A program made the position numbers and the translations under genes. Below are positions 25,153 to 33,386 of a stretch of DNA of 64,000 nt, one piece after another. This DNA comes from Butyricimonas muris (lineage in GTDB: Bacteria; Bacteroidota; Bacteroidia; Bacteroidales; Marinifilaceae), in the NCBI RefSeq assembly GCF_046365375.1, contig NZ_JBKEIT010000003.1, positions 372,001 through 436,000 of the forward strand. The letters are read 5' to 3'. The notes under the pieces are model-generated. The model did no database searches. It was not told the DNA's origin and saw only the letters and a program-made list of their open reading frames with translations. Every line of letters starts with the position of its first letter. Positions within the stretch are counted from its first letter, which is position 1.

Positions 25153-25932
25153 ATGAAACGGCTATTTGTGATATTAGTGTTATTTTCCACTATTCCGAGA
25201 GTTCATGCAACGGCACAAGCCGGGGATGTTTTAATATGGGGTAAAGATACTTCTTGGTTGTTTAGTAATCCCTTGGAATTAAGACGTGATATAGATTCAA
25301 TACGTGAGAGATTGGAAGAAATGGGTGCGATGTGGACATCCACAGCTTGTTGGAGAGGGTATATTGCGACATGGGAGATTATTGATAATGAATTGTATCT
25401 GGTAAATATAGAGTCTGATTTAAGTGATACAATTGAAATAAACTTGGAAAAATTGCTGCCGGGAGAAGTCATTAATGGTAGAGTGAGAGCTTCGTGGGTA
25501 ACAGACACTTTAATCGTTCCCCGGGGGGAGTGCATTTTCTACGTTCATTCCGGTTATCAGTCCGTGTACGAGAAGGAATCTGAAATTATAGTTCAGGAAG
25601 GAAATGTGGTTAAGCGGGTAGATTGGAATAATTATTGGGCTTGTAGGCCGGGATATTGGGAGAATCCGGAATTGCTTAAAGATTTCATATATGGACATAT
25701 AGATTGGGGTAAAGTTGCAGCAAATACACCGGAAAGAGCACGAGTGGTATTCTGTATTATTCCGTCTGAAGAGATAAAGCCGGTGGTGAAAATAATTCGT
25801 TCATCCGGTTCAACTATTTTTGACGAGGAGGCGATGAAAGCAGTGCAGATGCTTGAGGAATGGGAAACTTTATATCAACGGGGTAAACTGTTTAGACAGT
25901 CGTGGGTAGTTCCTGTTATTTTCAAAAGATAA
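25153..25932 (+). CDS. Secreted protein with TonB C-terminal-like domain
   Basis: A 259-residue protein with a signal peptide (MKRLFVILVLFSTIPRVHA). The first 180 residues are unassigned. The last 65 (RARVVFCIIPSEEIKPVVKI, DEEAMKAVQMLEEWE, WVVPVIFK) have the beta-alpha-beta pattern of a TonB C-terminal domain, often found in periplasmic proteins unrelated to energy transduction. There is no N-terminal anchor or proline-rich spacer, so it is not a classical TonB. AT-rich compared with trmD next to it. Confidence 0.65.
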   Translation: MKRLFVILVLFSTIPRVHATAQAGDVLIWGKDTSWLFSNPLELRRDIDSIRERLEEMGAMWTSTACWRGYIATWEIIDNELYLVNIESDLSDTIEINLEKLLPGEVINGRVRASWVTDTLIVPRGECIFYVHSGYQSVYEKESEIIVQEGNVVKRVDWNNYWACRPGYWENPELLKDFIYGHIDWGKVAANTPERARVVFCIIPSEEIKPVVKIIRSSGSTIFDEEAMKAVQMLEEWETLYQRGKLFRQSWVVPVIFKR

Positions 25933-25982
25933 ATTTATATCTTTGTGCGGTATTGGGATTTGCCGTCAGATTTACATCGGCA

Positions 25983-26010
25983 TTTTCAACTTTCAATTTT
26001 CAACTTTCAA
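25983..26010 (+). repeat. Four perfect heptads before trmD
   Basis: The 7-base units TTTTCAA, CTTTCAA, TTTTCAA, CTTTCAA end six bases before the trmD start codon. Confidence 0.7.
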
Positions 26011-26015
26011 TTGTT

Positions 26016-26702
26016 ATGCGCATTGATATATTAAGTGTTGTACCGGAGTTACTGGAGAGTCCTTTGAATCATTCGATTATCAAACGGGCGAAAGAAAAAG
26101 GGATCGTGGAGATTTATATCCATAATATACGGGATTGGTCGAAGGATAAGCACCGGAAGGTGGATGACTATTCTTTCGGCGGGGATGCCGGACTGGTGAT
26201 GGCGGTACAGCCGATTTTTGATTGTATCAATGAATTGACTTCCCGGCGACATTACGACGAGATTATCTACACCGCCCCGGATGCCCCTACATTCAACCAG
26301 AAGATGGCGAATGAATTGTCGTTGAAGGAGAATATCATGATTCTTTGTGGGCATTATAAAGGGATTGACCACCGGATCCGGGAGCATTTGATTACCCGGG
26401 AGATTTCCGTGGGCGATTACGTGCTGACGGGAGGGGAGTTACCCGCCTGTATCATGACGGACGCCGTTGTGCGTTTGTTGCCGGGAGCCATGGGGGACGA
26501 GACTTCCGCTTTGACCGATTCGTTTCAGGACAACCTGCTTGCCCCGCCCGTGTACACGCGTCCCGCGGAGTTCAACGGTTGGCGAGTGCCGGATGTGCTG
26601 CTATCGGGTAATCACGCCCTGATCGACGAGTGGCAGGAACAACAAGCCTTGGAACGTACAAGACGGTTACGCCCGGATTTGTTGGGGGAATCTGCCGGGT
26701 AG
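26016..26702 (+). CDS. trmD: tRNA (guanine-37-N1)-methyltransferase
   Basis: A 228-residue SPOUT methyltransferase. It starts MRIDILSVVPELLESPLNHS and contains DYSFGGDAGLVMAVQP, ILCGHYKGIDHRI and the deep-knot segment SVGDYVLTGGELPACIMTDA. It adds m1G at position 37 of tRNAs, preventing +1 frameshifts. The frame is open from 25902, but homologues start at this Met, right after the heptad repeat. Last gene before the accessory island. Confidence 0.97.
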   Translation: MRIDILSVVPELLESPLNHSIIKRAKEKGIVEIYIHNIRDWSKDKHRKVDDYSFGGDAGLVMAVQPIFDCINELTSRRHYDEIIYTAPDAPTFNQKMANELSLKENIMILCGHYKGIDHRIREHLITREISVGDYVLTGGELPACIMTDAVVRLLPGAMGDETSALTDSFQDNLLAPPVYTRPAEFNGWRVPDVLLSGNHALIDEWQEQQALERTRRLRPDLLGESAG

Positions 26703-26776
26703 ACGCTGAACGCGCATTGCCTTGTGGTCGGGCTACCGATGCTCCCGACTAAATACATAGCAACAACGTAGTAACA

Positions 26777-26816
26777 ACGGAGCATAAATATAAACGAGTG
26801 TTTATGCTCCGTTTTT
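26777..26816 (+). terminator. Terminator after trmD
   Basis: CGGAGCATAAA (26778-26788) pairs perfectly with TTTATGCTCCG (26801-26811), followed by TTTTT. Confidence 0.85.
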
Positions 26817-26905
26817 ACTGTATGAATATTATCTTTTTACTCGAGGTCAACGATAGCGTGGCCTTTTTTACATGGAAATGAACGTACGAGGTTCTTTCCC
26901 GTGAA

Positions 26906-26937
26906 TTTGCTTAAATGCTCTACTTGTATTATATTTG
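26906..26937 (+). promoter_or_regulatory. Integrase promoter
   Basis: TTTG (26906-26909) and TATATTTG (26930-26937) are 20 bases apart. Transcription from here would give an unusually long leader of about 230 bases before the integrase start; nothing else is recognised in that stretch. Confidence 0.6.
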
Positions 26938-27173
26938 AGGGAGTAAACTGTGAGGTGTTTAGTTTTGGATATCGAGTAAGGCTCGGTGATGTGTGTAGAC
27001 GAGCGTGAGGGGAGAAAAAGAGGGAGAAAAGTGAAACTTTTGGAAGGGTATCGGTATAAAACTAACTATAGGGGGATGGATTGGAGTTAATTCCGACAGG
27101 GACTTCGTTGTGCTTGTAGCGCGATACGGTTAAGTGTCGGAAGGTTGGACGTTTAATGTAGAAAGGAGATAAT

Positions 27174-28394
27174 ATGGCTTCTATAAAAATAAGATTTAGA
27201 GAGTCAACGGTAGAGGGTAAGATGGGGTCTTGTTTTATACAAATCATACATCGGCGTAAGATCGGGGTTTTAGCCACGGGGATAAAATTACACGCGTGGG
27301 AATGGGATAAGGCAAGTAATGATATTCGCTGGACGGGCGGTGATCCCAGACGGCAGGTAATCGTGCAGGCGGCACGGGAAAGGCTTAGGCTGGTGGTGAA
27401 TGAATTGCGGGATATTATCGGCTGGTGGGAAGTCAACAAGGAGGAGTACACGGTGCGGATGATTGTTGATGAATACAACAGGCGATTGATGAAAGGCACG
27501 TTGTTTTCTTTTATGGGCGGGTGTATTGAAGAATTGAAAGGCGTGGGCAGGGAGAGAACTTCCGGTACGTATTGCAGCACGTTGAAGAGTTTTAAGGACT
27601 TCCGGCAGGGACAGGATATTCGTTTGAATGAGATTAGTGCTTCTCTGGTCAAGCAGTTCGAGAATTACTTGAAATCAAAAGGAGTGTGCTTGAACACGAT
27701 CTCTTTTTATATGCGGATATTACGCGCGGTCTACAATAAAGCGGTGGGCAACGGGTTGATCCGGGAGGATCATTTTCCTTTTCGGAAGGTATTCACGGGA
27801 GTGGAACGAACGGTTAAACGGGCTATCACGAGGGAAACGGTTTCACGGTTGCTGGAGTTGGATTTGAGGCGAAAACCCAACTTGGATTTTGCCCGTGATC
27901 TGTTTCTGTTCAGTATGTTTACCCGGGGGATGGCTTTCGTGGATGTGGCTCATTTGCTCAAGACGGATATTGTCGGGGACGAGATCGTGTACAAGAGAAA
28001 GAAGACCGGTCAGCGGATACGGGTAAAACTTCTTCCTTATGTTTTGGATATCATCCATAAACATCGAATAGCGGATGAGAATATACCTTTTTTATTTCCG
28101 TTATGTTATTGCCCGTGGACTCGGAAAGAACTTTCTTATGCAAGTGCCCTGCGCAAATATAATAAGGCGTTGGAAGAACTTTCTAAGATATTGGAACTGG
28201 AAAAACCGCTTAGTTCATACGTGGCACGCCACACTTGGGCTACCCAAGCCAAAAGAAAAGGAGTGGCACTGGCTGTCATCAGCGAAGCGATGGGGCATAC
28301 CTCTGAAAATACGACCCGGATCTATTTGGCTTCATTTAACGAGGATGTCGTGGATAAGGCGAATGAAACGGTTGTGCTTGATTTCTTCACGTGA
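27174..28394 (+). CDS. Tyrosine recombinase / site-specific integrase
   Basis: A 406-residue recombinase of the Bacteroidetes type. It has an N-terminal arm-type domain (1-100), a SAM-like core-binding domain (about 105-210) and a catalytic domain. Likely active-site residues are Arg251 (FTRGMAF), Lys276/277 (RKKTGQR), Arg352 (SYVARHTWAT, where the usual box His is Tyr349), His375 (MGHTSE) and Tyr384 (TRIYLASF). A ribosome-binding-like AAAGGAG precedes the ATG. It is the only recombinase in the window. It could mobilise the island or flip the inverted-repeat segment at 33.4 kb; both are inference. Confidence 0.92.
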   Translation: MASIKIRFRESTVEGKMGSCFIQIIHRRKIGVLATGIKLHAWEWDKASNDIRWTGGDPRRQVIVQAARERLRLVVNELRDIIGWWEVNKEEYTVRMIVDEYNRRLMKGTLFSFMGGCIEELKGVGRERTSGTYCSTLKSFKDFRQGQDIRLNEISASLVKQFENYLKSKGVCLNTISFYMRILRAVYNKAVGNGLIREDHFPFRKVFTGVERTVKRAITRETVSRLLELDLRRKPNLDFARDLFLFSMFTRGMAFVDVAHLLKTDIVGDEIVYKRKKTGQRIRVKLLPYVLDIIHKHRIADENIPFLFPLCYCPWTRKELSYASALRKYNKALEELSKILELEKPLSSYVARHTWATQAKRKGVALAVISEAMGHTSENTTRIYLASFNEDVVDKANETVVLDFFT

Positions 28395-28517
28395 AAGGTT
28401 GTTACAGACGCTGCGTTACTTGTGGAGTAAAAACTGGAATGTTTGGGTTACTAATTCAGCGTTTTGATAGTGCTACGTTCTTGATTTTATTAGTAACTTT
28501 GCTAGTGGTTTAAACTT

Positions 28518-28557
28518 TACTGCCGTAAATTTTACAATGGTAATTTTTACGGCGGTA
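28518..28557. other. Hairpin downstream of the integrase
   Basis: TACTGCCGTAAA (28518-28529) pairs with TTTACGGCGGTA (28546-28557, one mismatch) around an AT-rich loop. It may be a terminator without a strong T-run or part of an attachment site. Nothing else is seen in 28395-28686 apart from the IS-end-like sequence listed separately. Confidence 0.5.
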
Positions 28558-28565
28558 AGATCTAA

Positions 28566-28590
28566 TGTACCAGCCTTAGAAAGTAGACAC
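28566..28590 (+). repeat. IS-end-like sequence, copy 1
   Basis: This stretch begins TGTACCAGCC and ends AAAGTAGACAC. It matches 30304-30328 at 19 of 25 positions in the same orientation. Together the two flank the hipBST genes. The pattern recalls ends of IS3-family elements, but no transposase is present. Confidence 0.4.
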
Positions 28591-28686
28591 ATTTACTAAT
28601 TCGTTATTAAAAACTTCAGAACAGATTATCTGTGAGGTGATTGGTTCTGTGAAAGGATGGCGGGGATTGGTGTTGGTATTATTCAG

Positions 28687-28782
28687 TACCCTTTCGGGTG
28701 TTTTATTATCCTTTTCACTCAATATAATACCCGAAAAGGTGCTATTTTAGAAATTATTATTATATTTGTACCCGAAAAGGTA
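28687..28782 (+). promoter_or_regulatory. hipBST promoter with three operator-like repeats
   Basis: Three copies of a palindrome-like motif occur: ACCCTTTCGGGT (28688-28699), ACCCGAAAAGGT (28729-28740) and ACCCGAAAAGGT (28770-28781). The -7 box TATATTTG (28761-28768) lies between the second and third copies, so a bound repressor would cover both the -33 region and the transcription start. The spacing of 41 bases is equal between copies, about four helical turns. HipB autoregulation through such repeats is known in E. coli. Confidence 0.75.
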
Positions 28783-28788
28783 TTGAAT

Positions 28789-29013
28789 ATGGAGAATCAA
28801 CCATTAAACGAATATGTGAAGTCGAAGCGCAAAGTGCTTGGATTTTCGCGTGAAGAGTTTGCACGGAAAGCAGGCGTTGGCTTGCGTTTCTTGCGCGAAT
28901 TGGAACAGGGTAAGGAAACTCTGAAAATGGACAAGGTAAATCAAGTATTAAAATTGTTCGGGATGCAATTGGGTGTTGTTCCAATGGACAGAAATAATCT
29001 GATAGAGCAATGA
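28789..29013 (+). CDS. hipB: HipB-like antitoxin / XRE repressor
   Basis: A 74-residue helix-turn-helix protein (KSKRKVLGFSREEFARKAGV, LRFLRELEQGKETLKMDKV) of the XRE/HipB type. The frame extends upstream to 28657, but MENQPLNEYV follows directly after the promoter and third operator, so ATG 28789 is chosen. It should bind the three upstream repeats and repress the operon. Its stop overlaps the next gene by 4 bases. Confidence 0.9.
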   Translation: MENQPLNEYVKSKRKVLGFSREEFARKAGVGLRFLRELEQGKETLKMDKVNQVLKLFGMQLGVVPMDRNNLIEQ

Positions 29014-29330
29014 AACAAGCTAAAATATTTATGTATGACCATACGGCAGGTACGCTCACCGAAGATGAAAACGGATATACCTTTGTGTATGATACAGGCT
29101 ATTTGGCAAATAAACATGCCGAACCGGTAAGCCTCACATTACCTCTAACGGATAAACCATTTGTTAGTAATGTGTTGCATCCTTTCTTCGATGGGCTTAT
29201 TCCCGAAGGCTGGCTGCTGGATATTGCCCAAAAGAACTGGAAAATCAACAACCGTGACCGCATGTCTTTGTTGCTTGCCTGCTGTAAAGACTGCATAGGA
29301 GCGGTCAGTGTTCAACCTATTCAAGAATGA
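29010..29330 (+). CDS. hipS: HipS-like protein (HipA N-terminal subdomain)
   Basis: A 106-residue protein corresponding to the N-terminal subdomain of HipA kinases (YDTGYLANKHAEPVSLTLPL, HPFFDGLIPEGWLLD). In E. coli O127 HipBST this piece is a separate protein, HipS, that neutralises the HipT kinase. Here it overlaps both hipB and hipT by 4 bases, suggesting translational coupling and fixed stoichiometry. Confidence 0.82.
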   Translation: MKQAKIFMYDHTAGTLTEDENGYTFVYDTGYLANKHAEPVSLTLPLTDKPFVSNVLHPFFDGLIPEGWLLDIAQKNWKINNRDRMSLLLACCKDCIGAVSVQPIQE

Positions 29331-30274
29331 TAATCATGGAAAGATGCTTATACTGTTATCAACTTTTGGAACAAGGGCAGGTTGATTTTCATCCGCGATG
29401 TTCCAAGAAGATCTTCGGAACCACCGTTCCGCCTGTGCTTCCCTATACAGAAGCCGATATTGAGTCGCTGGCTTTGGAAGTAGTACGTTCACAGGTTACA
29501 ATCACAGGCGTTCAGCCGAAATTATCGGTTGACTTGGAAAAGACTAACGGAGCCGAAAAACGTTTCACGATAGTCGGTTTGTGGGGTGGATATATCTTGA
29601 AACCACAAACGGAACAATATCCATCGCTTCCCGAAAACGAAGATTTAACCATGCATCTGGCAGAACTCGCTCGGATAAAAACGGTTCCTCACTCCCTGAT
29701 ACGATTTCAGGATGGTTCATTGGCATACATCACCAAGCGGATAGATCCTGGCAAGAAAGGCGGTAAAATTCCGATGGAAGATATGTGCCAACTAACTGAG
29801 AAACTGACCGAGCAAAAATACAAAGGTTCTCATGAGCAAATTGCTAAAAAGATAGTGGAGTTCTCGGCTTATCCGGTGTTGGATTTAATCAACTATTTCG
29901 AAGTACTGTTATTCTGTTACCTGACAGGAAATGCAGACATGCACCTGAAGAACTTTTCTCTTTACAAAAAAGTGGGTGAATGTGTTTTGGCTCCGGCTTA
30001 TGACCTCTTATCTACTAAATTGGTTATTCCACAAGACAACGAAGAACTGGCATTGACGTTGAACGGTAAAAAGCGAAAGTTGAAAAAAGCCGATTTTGAT
30101 AGCCTCTTAAAAACGATGAAAGTCGATGATAAAGCAATCGAAAATGTGTACGACAAATTCAGGAAGGTACTACCAGAATGGTTTGTATTTATAGATTCTT
30201 CGTTTCTGCCAGATGAGATGAAGGGAAAGTATAAAGCATTGATACAGGAAAGGTGGAGTATTTTGAGTGATTAG
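29327..30274 (+). CDS. hipT: HipT-like serine/threonine kinase toxin
   Basis: A 315-residue HipA-type kinase core without the N-terminal subdomain. Visible features are the glycine-rich loop segment TITGVQPKLSV (about 58-68), the ATP-anchoring Lys92 (YILKP), the catalytic loop TGNADMHLKNF (Asp204, Asn209) and the metal-binding Asp226 (YDLLS). All key residues are present. The N terminus has a CxxC...HxxC cluster (Cys7, Cys10, His22, Cys25) resembling a small zinc site. HipA phosphorylates GltX and HipT phosphorylates TrpS; the target here is unknown. Confidence 0.88.
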   Translation: MIIMERCLYCYQLLEQGQVDFHPRCSKKIFGTTVPPVLPYTEADIESLALEVVRSQVTITGVQPKLSVDLEKTNGAEKRFTIVGLWGGYILKPQTEQYPSLPENEDLTMHLAELARIKTVPHSLIRFQDGSLAYITKRIDPGKKGGKIPMEDMCQLTEKLTEQKYKGSHEQIAKKIVEFSAYPVLDLINYFEVLLFCYLTGNADMHLKNFSLYKKVGECVLAPAYDLLSTKLVIPQDNEELALTLNGKKRKLKKADFDSLLKTMKVDDKAIENVYDKFRKVLPEWFVFIDSSFLPDEMKGKYKALIQERWSILSD

Positions 30275-30303
30275 TGATGTTACATTAGTAATAGAAGATG
30301 TCA

Positions 30304-30328
30304 TGTATCAGCTCAGAAAAGTAGACAC
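30304..30328 (+). repeat. IS-end-like sequence, copy 2
   Basis: It begins TGTATCAGCT and ends AAAGTAGACAC, in direct orientation relative to 28566-28590. It lies 29 bases after the hipT stop. Confidence 0.4.
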
Positions 30329-30526
30329 TAAAAATAACTCGTGTCGTGGTGTTGAAAGGATGTCTATCTTAAATTGCTATGAAACGAGTATAAATAAAAA
30401 TCCTCGGATTGCTAAATTTATAAAGGTTTGAGGAGGTTATCACAAATAAAATAGTATTAGATTTTTATTTTAGCACAAATAGTGCAATTGTTAATAACTA
30501 ATGTGTGGTTATTTGGTTTTTCTATC

Positions 30527-30534
30527 TATCTTTG
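30527..30534 (+). promoter_or_regulatory. Putative -7 box for the ATPase-RloB pair
   Basis: TATCTTTG lies 19 bases before the ATPase start codon, implying a very short leader. No good -33 element is seen. Confidence 0.5.
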
Positions 30535-30553
30535 TAAGAAAAATAATAGATAC

Positions 30554-31762
30554 ATGATAGCTGAGATTAAATTCAAGAATATGTTCTCATTCAGAGATGA
30601 GACGGTTCTTAGCTTTGAGGCAGATAAAAGCAAGGATTTGGAGTCATATCACGTTGTTGAGCTGGTTCCGGATGTAAGACTACTAAAATTGGCTGTCATT
30701 TATGGAGCCAATGCTTCAGGAAAAAGTAATATTATTAAGGTTTGCGATTTTATAAAGTCTTTCATAACCAATACTCCGCTTAATAAAGTGGAACTGCTTA
30801 AGATTGTTCCGTTTTTACTAAATAGAACAAGCCAAGAACAAGCATCTGAGTTTTCTGTTTCATTTTATATCATGAATGGTGATAAGGCTACTAGGTATGT
30901 ATATTCCGTGTTGTTGGACAATGCACACGTTGTTCAAGAGACCTTGATTTATTATCCCAGTCAACAGCCGGCTACTATTTTCGAACGTGGTACGGAAAAT
31001 AATGTTTCTTCTATCAAATTTGGCCAAAAAGTTAAAGTCAGTACTGCTGCAAAAGAGGAGATTACCTTGAAGTGTTTACCTAATATGTCTGTTTTTGCAG
31101 CTTATATGCAGGTAAATATCCATATTATAGAAATGGAAACAGTCCTTCAGTATTTGACTAAACAGATGATGCCTGCGATAGTACCTACATCATCGTTAAA
31201 CCGCTATGCTGAAGAAGCAATTAGAGAAGCAGCAGCAAAAGAATACATCCTAAGATATTTGCAGGAAGCAGACTTCAATATTTCGAATATATCTTCAAAA
31301 GAGCGAGAGACCAAAAAAGGTATAGTAAATTATACTATGTATCAACACAAAGTTTCTTCTGAACATGGTGGAAATGATTACTATGAATTCCCTGAATTAT
31401 TTGAATCAGATGGTACCATACGAACATTCGGTTTAGCATCGCAGATACAAAAAATTATTGAAAGTAATGCTTTTCTAGCTGTGGATGAAATAGAATCATC
31501 TCTTCATCCTAAGTTGATTGAATATATTATTGAACGTTTCTTGAAAGAATCAGAGCAGGCTCAGTTACTGCTTACCACCCATTATGATGGTCTGTTGGGA
31601 GAAGAGGATTTGCTTAGAAAAGATAATATCTGGTTCACCGAGAAGAACGCAGATGGAGGCAGTGTGTTATATCCTTTGACTGATTTCAAGGGTTTAAATA
31701 GAATAAGCTCTCTACAAAAGGGCTACAAGTTTGGTAAGTTTGGGGCAATCCCTAATCTATAA
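30554..31762 (+). CDS. AAA family ATPase (RloA/AbiLi type)
   Basis: A 402-residue SMC-like/OLD-like AAA ATPase. Strand 1 is MIAEIKFKNMFSFRDETVLS; Walker A is GANASGKSN (51-59). A signature-like GLASQIQK precedes Walker B FLAVDEIESSLHP, and the H-loop segment LLTTHYDGLL follows. The frame opens at 30482, but homologues start at MIAEIKF and the -7 box lies within the upstream extension. It is paired with an RloB gene 11 bases downstream, as in lactococcal AbiL and the rlo genes of Campylobacter. Likely the sensor/regulator of an abortive-infection system. Confidence 0.85.
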   Translation: MIAEIKFKNMFSFRDETVLSFEADKSKDLESYHVVELVPDVRLLKLAVIYGANASGKSNIIKVCDFIKSFITNTPLNKVELLKIVPFLLNRTSQEQASEFSVSFYIMNGDKATRYVYSVLLDNAHVVQETLIYYPSQQPATIFERGTENNVSSIKFGQKVKVSTAAKEEITLKCLPNMSVFAAYMQVNIHIIEMETVLQYLTKQMMPAIVPTSSLNRYAEEAIREAAAKEYILRYLQEADFNISNISSKERETKKGIVNYTMYQHKVSSEHGGNDYYEFPELFESDGTIRTFGLASQIQKIIESNAFLAVDEIESSLHPKLIEYIIERFLKESEQAQLLLTTHYDGLLGEEDLLRKDNIWFTEKNADGGSVLYPLTDFKGLNRISSLQKGYKFGKFGAIPNL

Positions 31763-31773
31763 ATATCGGCCTT

Positions 31774-32346
31774 ATGAGAAAAGTTAGGAAGAATACCGCC
31801 ACTAGACAGGTCATTCATATTGTAGGTGAAGGACTGACTGAACTGTTTTATTTCAGTCATCTGAAAAAGTTGCTAGGCTACAGATACTCGATATCTCCAC
31901 GTCTGTTTGAGAACAATAGTATCGAGAAGATAGAGAAAAAGATAAAGGAACTTTTAAGTGAAGATGTATTTGCAATCTGTGTCTTCGATGCAGATGTTAG
32001 CAGACGTTCGGATGCTGAAAACAAGAAGATGGCAGCCTTGAAAAAGAAATATGAAAAGAATAGTAATGTTATTCTGTGCGACAGTTTGCAATCAATCGAA
32101 TATTGGTTCCTTTTGCACTTTGAGGATACTTGCCGTCATTTTCAAGATTCAGCAGCTACGGAAAGAGCTTTGAAACGTTATCTTCCAACATACAACAAGA
32201 CACGTAAATATCTGGAAAAAGATAGCTGGGTGAGGGATATGAATGCAGACGCGAGAATGAAGAGGGCTTGTGAACTTGCCGAGAAATATCAAGGTCGAGA
32301 TTCATATAGTGAGATTTATAAGGCTATCAAGAAGGTTCGTGAATGA
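31774..32346 (+). CDS. RloB-like protein (Toprim-type effector candidate)
   Basis: A 190-residue RloB family (PF13707) protein. The N terminus has IVGEGLTELFYFSHLKKLLG with a conserved Glu, then AICVFDADVSRR with an Asp-x-Asp pair, the order expected of a Toprim-like metal site. A further box is CDSLQSIEYWFLLHFED. Together with the adjacent ATPase this resembles AbiL (AbiLi-AbiLii) and, more distantly, the PARIS AriA-AriB pair. A nuclease effector role is inferred. Confidence 0.82.
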   Translation: MRKVRKNTATRQVIHIVGEGLTELFYFSHLKKLLGYRYSISPRLFENNSIEKIEKKIKELLSEDVFAICVFDADVSRRSDAENKKMAALKKKYEKNSNVILCDSLQSIEYWFLLHFEDTCRHFQDSAATERALKRYLPTYNKTRKYLEKDSWVRDMNADARMKRACELAEKYQGRDSYSEIYKAIKKVRE

Positions 32347-32781
32347 TTGAAAATCATGGGAATTTCTTCTAGTTTAATGTATTTGGTGAAAAGTCTGCGT
32401 TGCAATGTATAAGTCATCTTTATCGGGTTTGCATAAACATTTGGTGGATATCGGCAAAAATTCAAAAAAAAAATTGATTGTTTTGAAATATAGTTTGTCT
32501 TTGCCCCAATTGCCACAGAGAAGTATATTATGGAGAATTGAGCGGTAAATTAGAGAAAATAAAGATAATGTTTAAACAACAGGAGGATAAACTTAGAGGC
32601 ATCGGACTAATTATATCAGAAGACAACTTATTAAGCCTCTATCAAAATAGCAAATTAAATAGATAATAATAACTTCGCTCCACCATCATTCTAAGTGTTT
32701 TCACCGTGTTCTTCCTATGTCGGGAAACCCAGTGAAAATACTTTCAAATCCAAGAATAAAACAACAAAAAATTTTTGGAAG
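32347..32781. other. Intergenic region after rloB
   Basis: No supported gene. It holds an imperfect hairpin (32694-32704 with 32732-32742, one mismatch) and the left arm of the IS66-remnant inverted repeat (32586-32602). Confidence 0.5.
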
Positions 32782-33191
32782 CTAATTTCTCTTTATTCGG
32801 AACTGGCAACTTGTGAAGTGATACATACCACTGAAGTGAGCGATAATCCCACCGGGAAACTCTATCCGGATCTTACTTGATCCCATGGTTATCCCATCAT
32901 GAACTGGGTGGGGTTGCTGGTGAGGTGGTGAAGCTGATTGGGAAAACTCTTCTAAAGAGGAAAAGAGCCTATTCGCATGATAAGGTCTGGAAAGTCCAAA
33001 CTTCCCTTTCCAATAGTGAAAGCTTGATTCTGTATAGGCTTCGTTAGAACAGAAGTCTTTTATTGTTAAGCTACTACACTGTTGACGAGATAGTATTTCC
33101 ATAAATTCTTCTTTGCTCATTTCAAAATTAAAGAAGTAAAGTTTGAGGTAGAAGAAGACCACCAAACAAAAATCATTGCCTCTAAATTATC
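32586..33191. mobile_element. Remnant of an IS66-like element
   Basis: Imperfect 17-base inverted ends (32586-32602 and 33175-33191, sharing TTAGAGGCA) flank a lone IS66 orfA-type gene on the minus strand. The tnpB and tnpC genes of a complete IS66 are absent. Boundaries are inferred from the repeats and could be wrong. Confidence 0.45.
32782..33120 (-). pseudogene. IS66 family orfA (TnpA-like accessory), probably truncated
   Basis: The frame starting MSKEEFMEILSRQQCSSLTI continues with CSNEAYTESSFHYWKGKFG, the helix-turn-helix of IS66 orfA proteins. It ends with a segment resembling the family's IRIEFPGGIIAHF, but the conserved C terminus after it is replaced by unrelated residues (MYHFTSCQF). 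The upstream extension to 33165 is not needed. With tnpB and tnpC missing it cannot transpose alone. Confidence 0.65.
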
Positions 33192-33386
33192 ATTTATTGC
33201 TTAATTATACCAGATAGGGTATATTAAAAAAAAGATTTCAGTTCCTTTAGTATATATGAATACGGAGGTAAAGTAAAGGTGGAGATTATAAGTTATGGGA
33301 CTGAAGATTTTGCCTTCTGGTCTAGCAATAGTATAGGACGAAATGAACTTATGTGTTGTATATAGTCGTGTTTTTGGATTGTTTTT
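33192..33386. other. AT-rich spacer
   Basis: No gene or strong signal is seen between the IS66 remnant and the inverted-repeat segment. Confidence 0.4.

Noticed and set aside
32316..32880. Small frames on both strands (32316-32516 minus, 32695-32880 plus) and a short in-frame peptide near 32533-32664
   Set aside because: They are short, AT-rich, have no promoter or homology I recognise, and cross a hairpin and a repeat arm.
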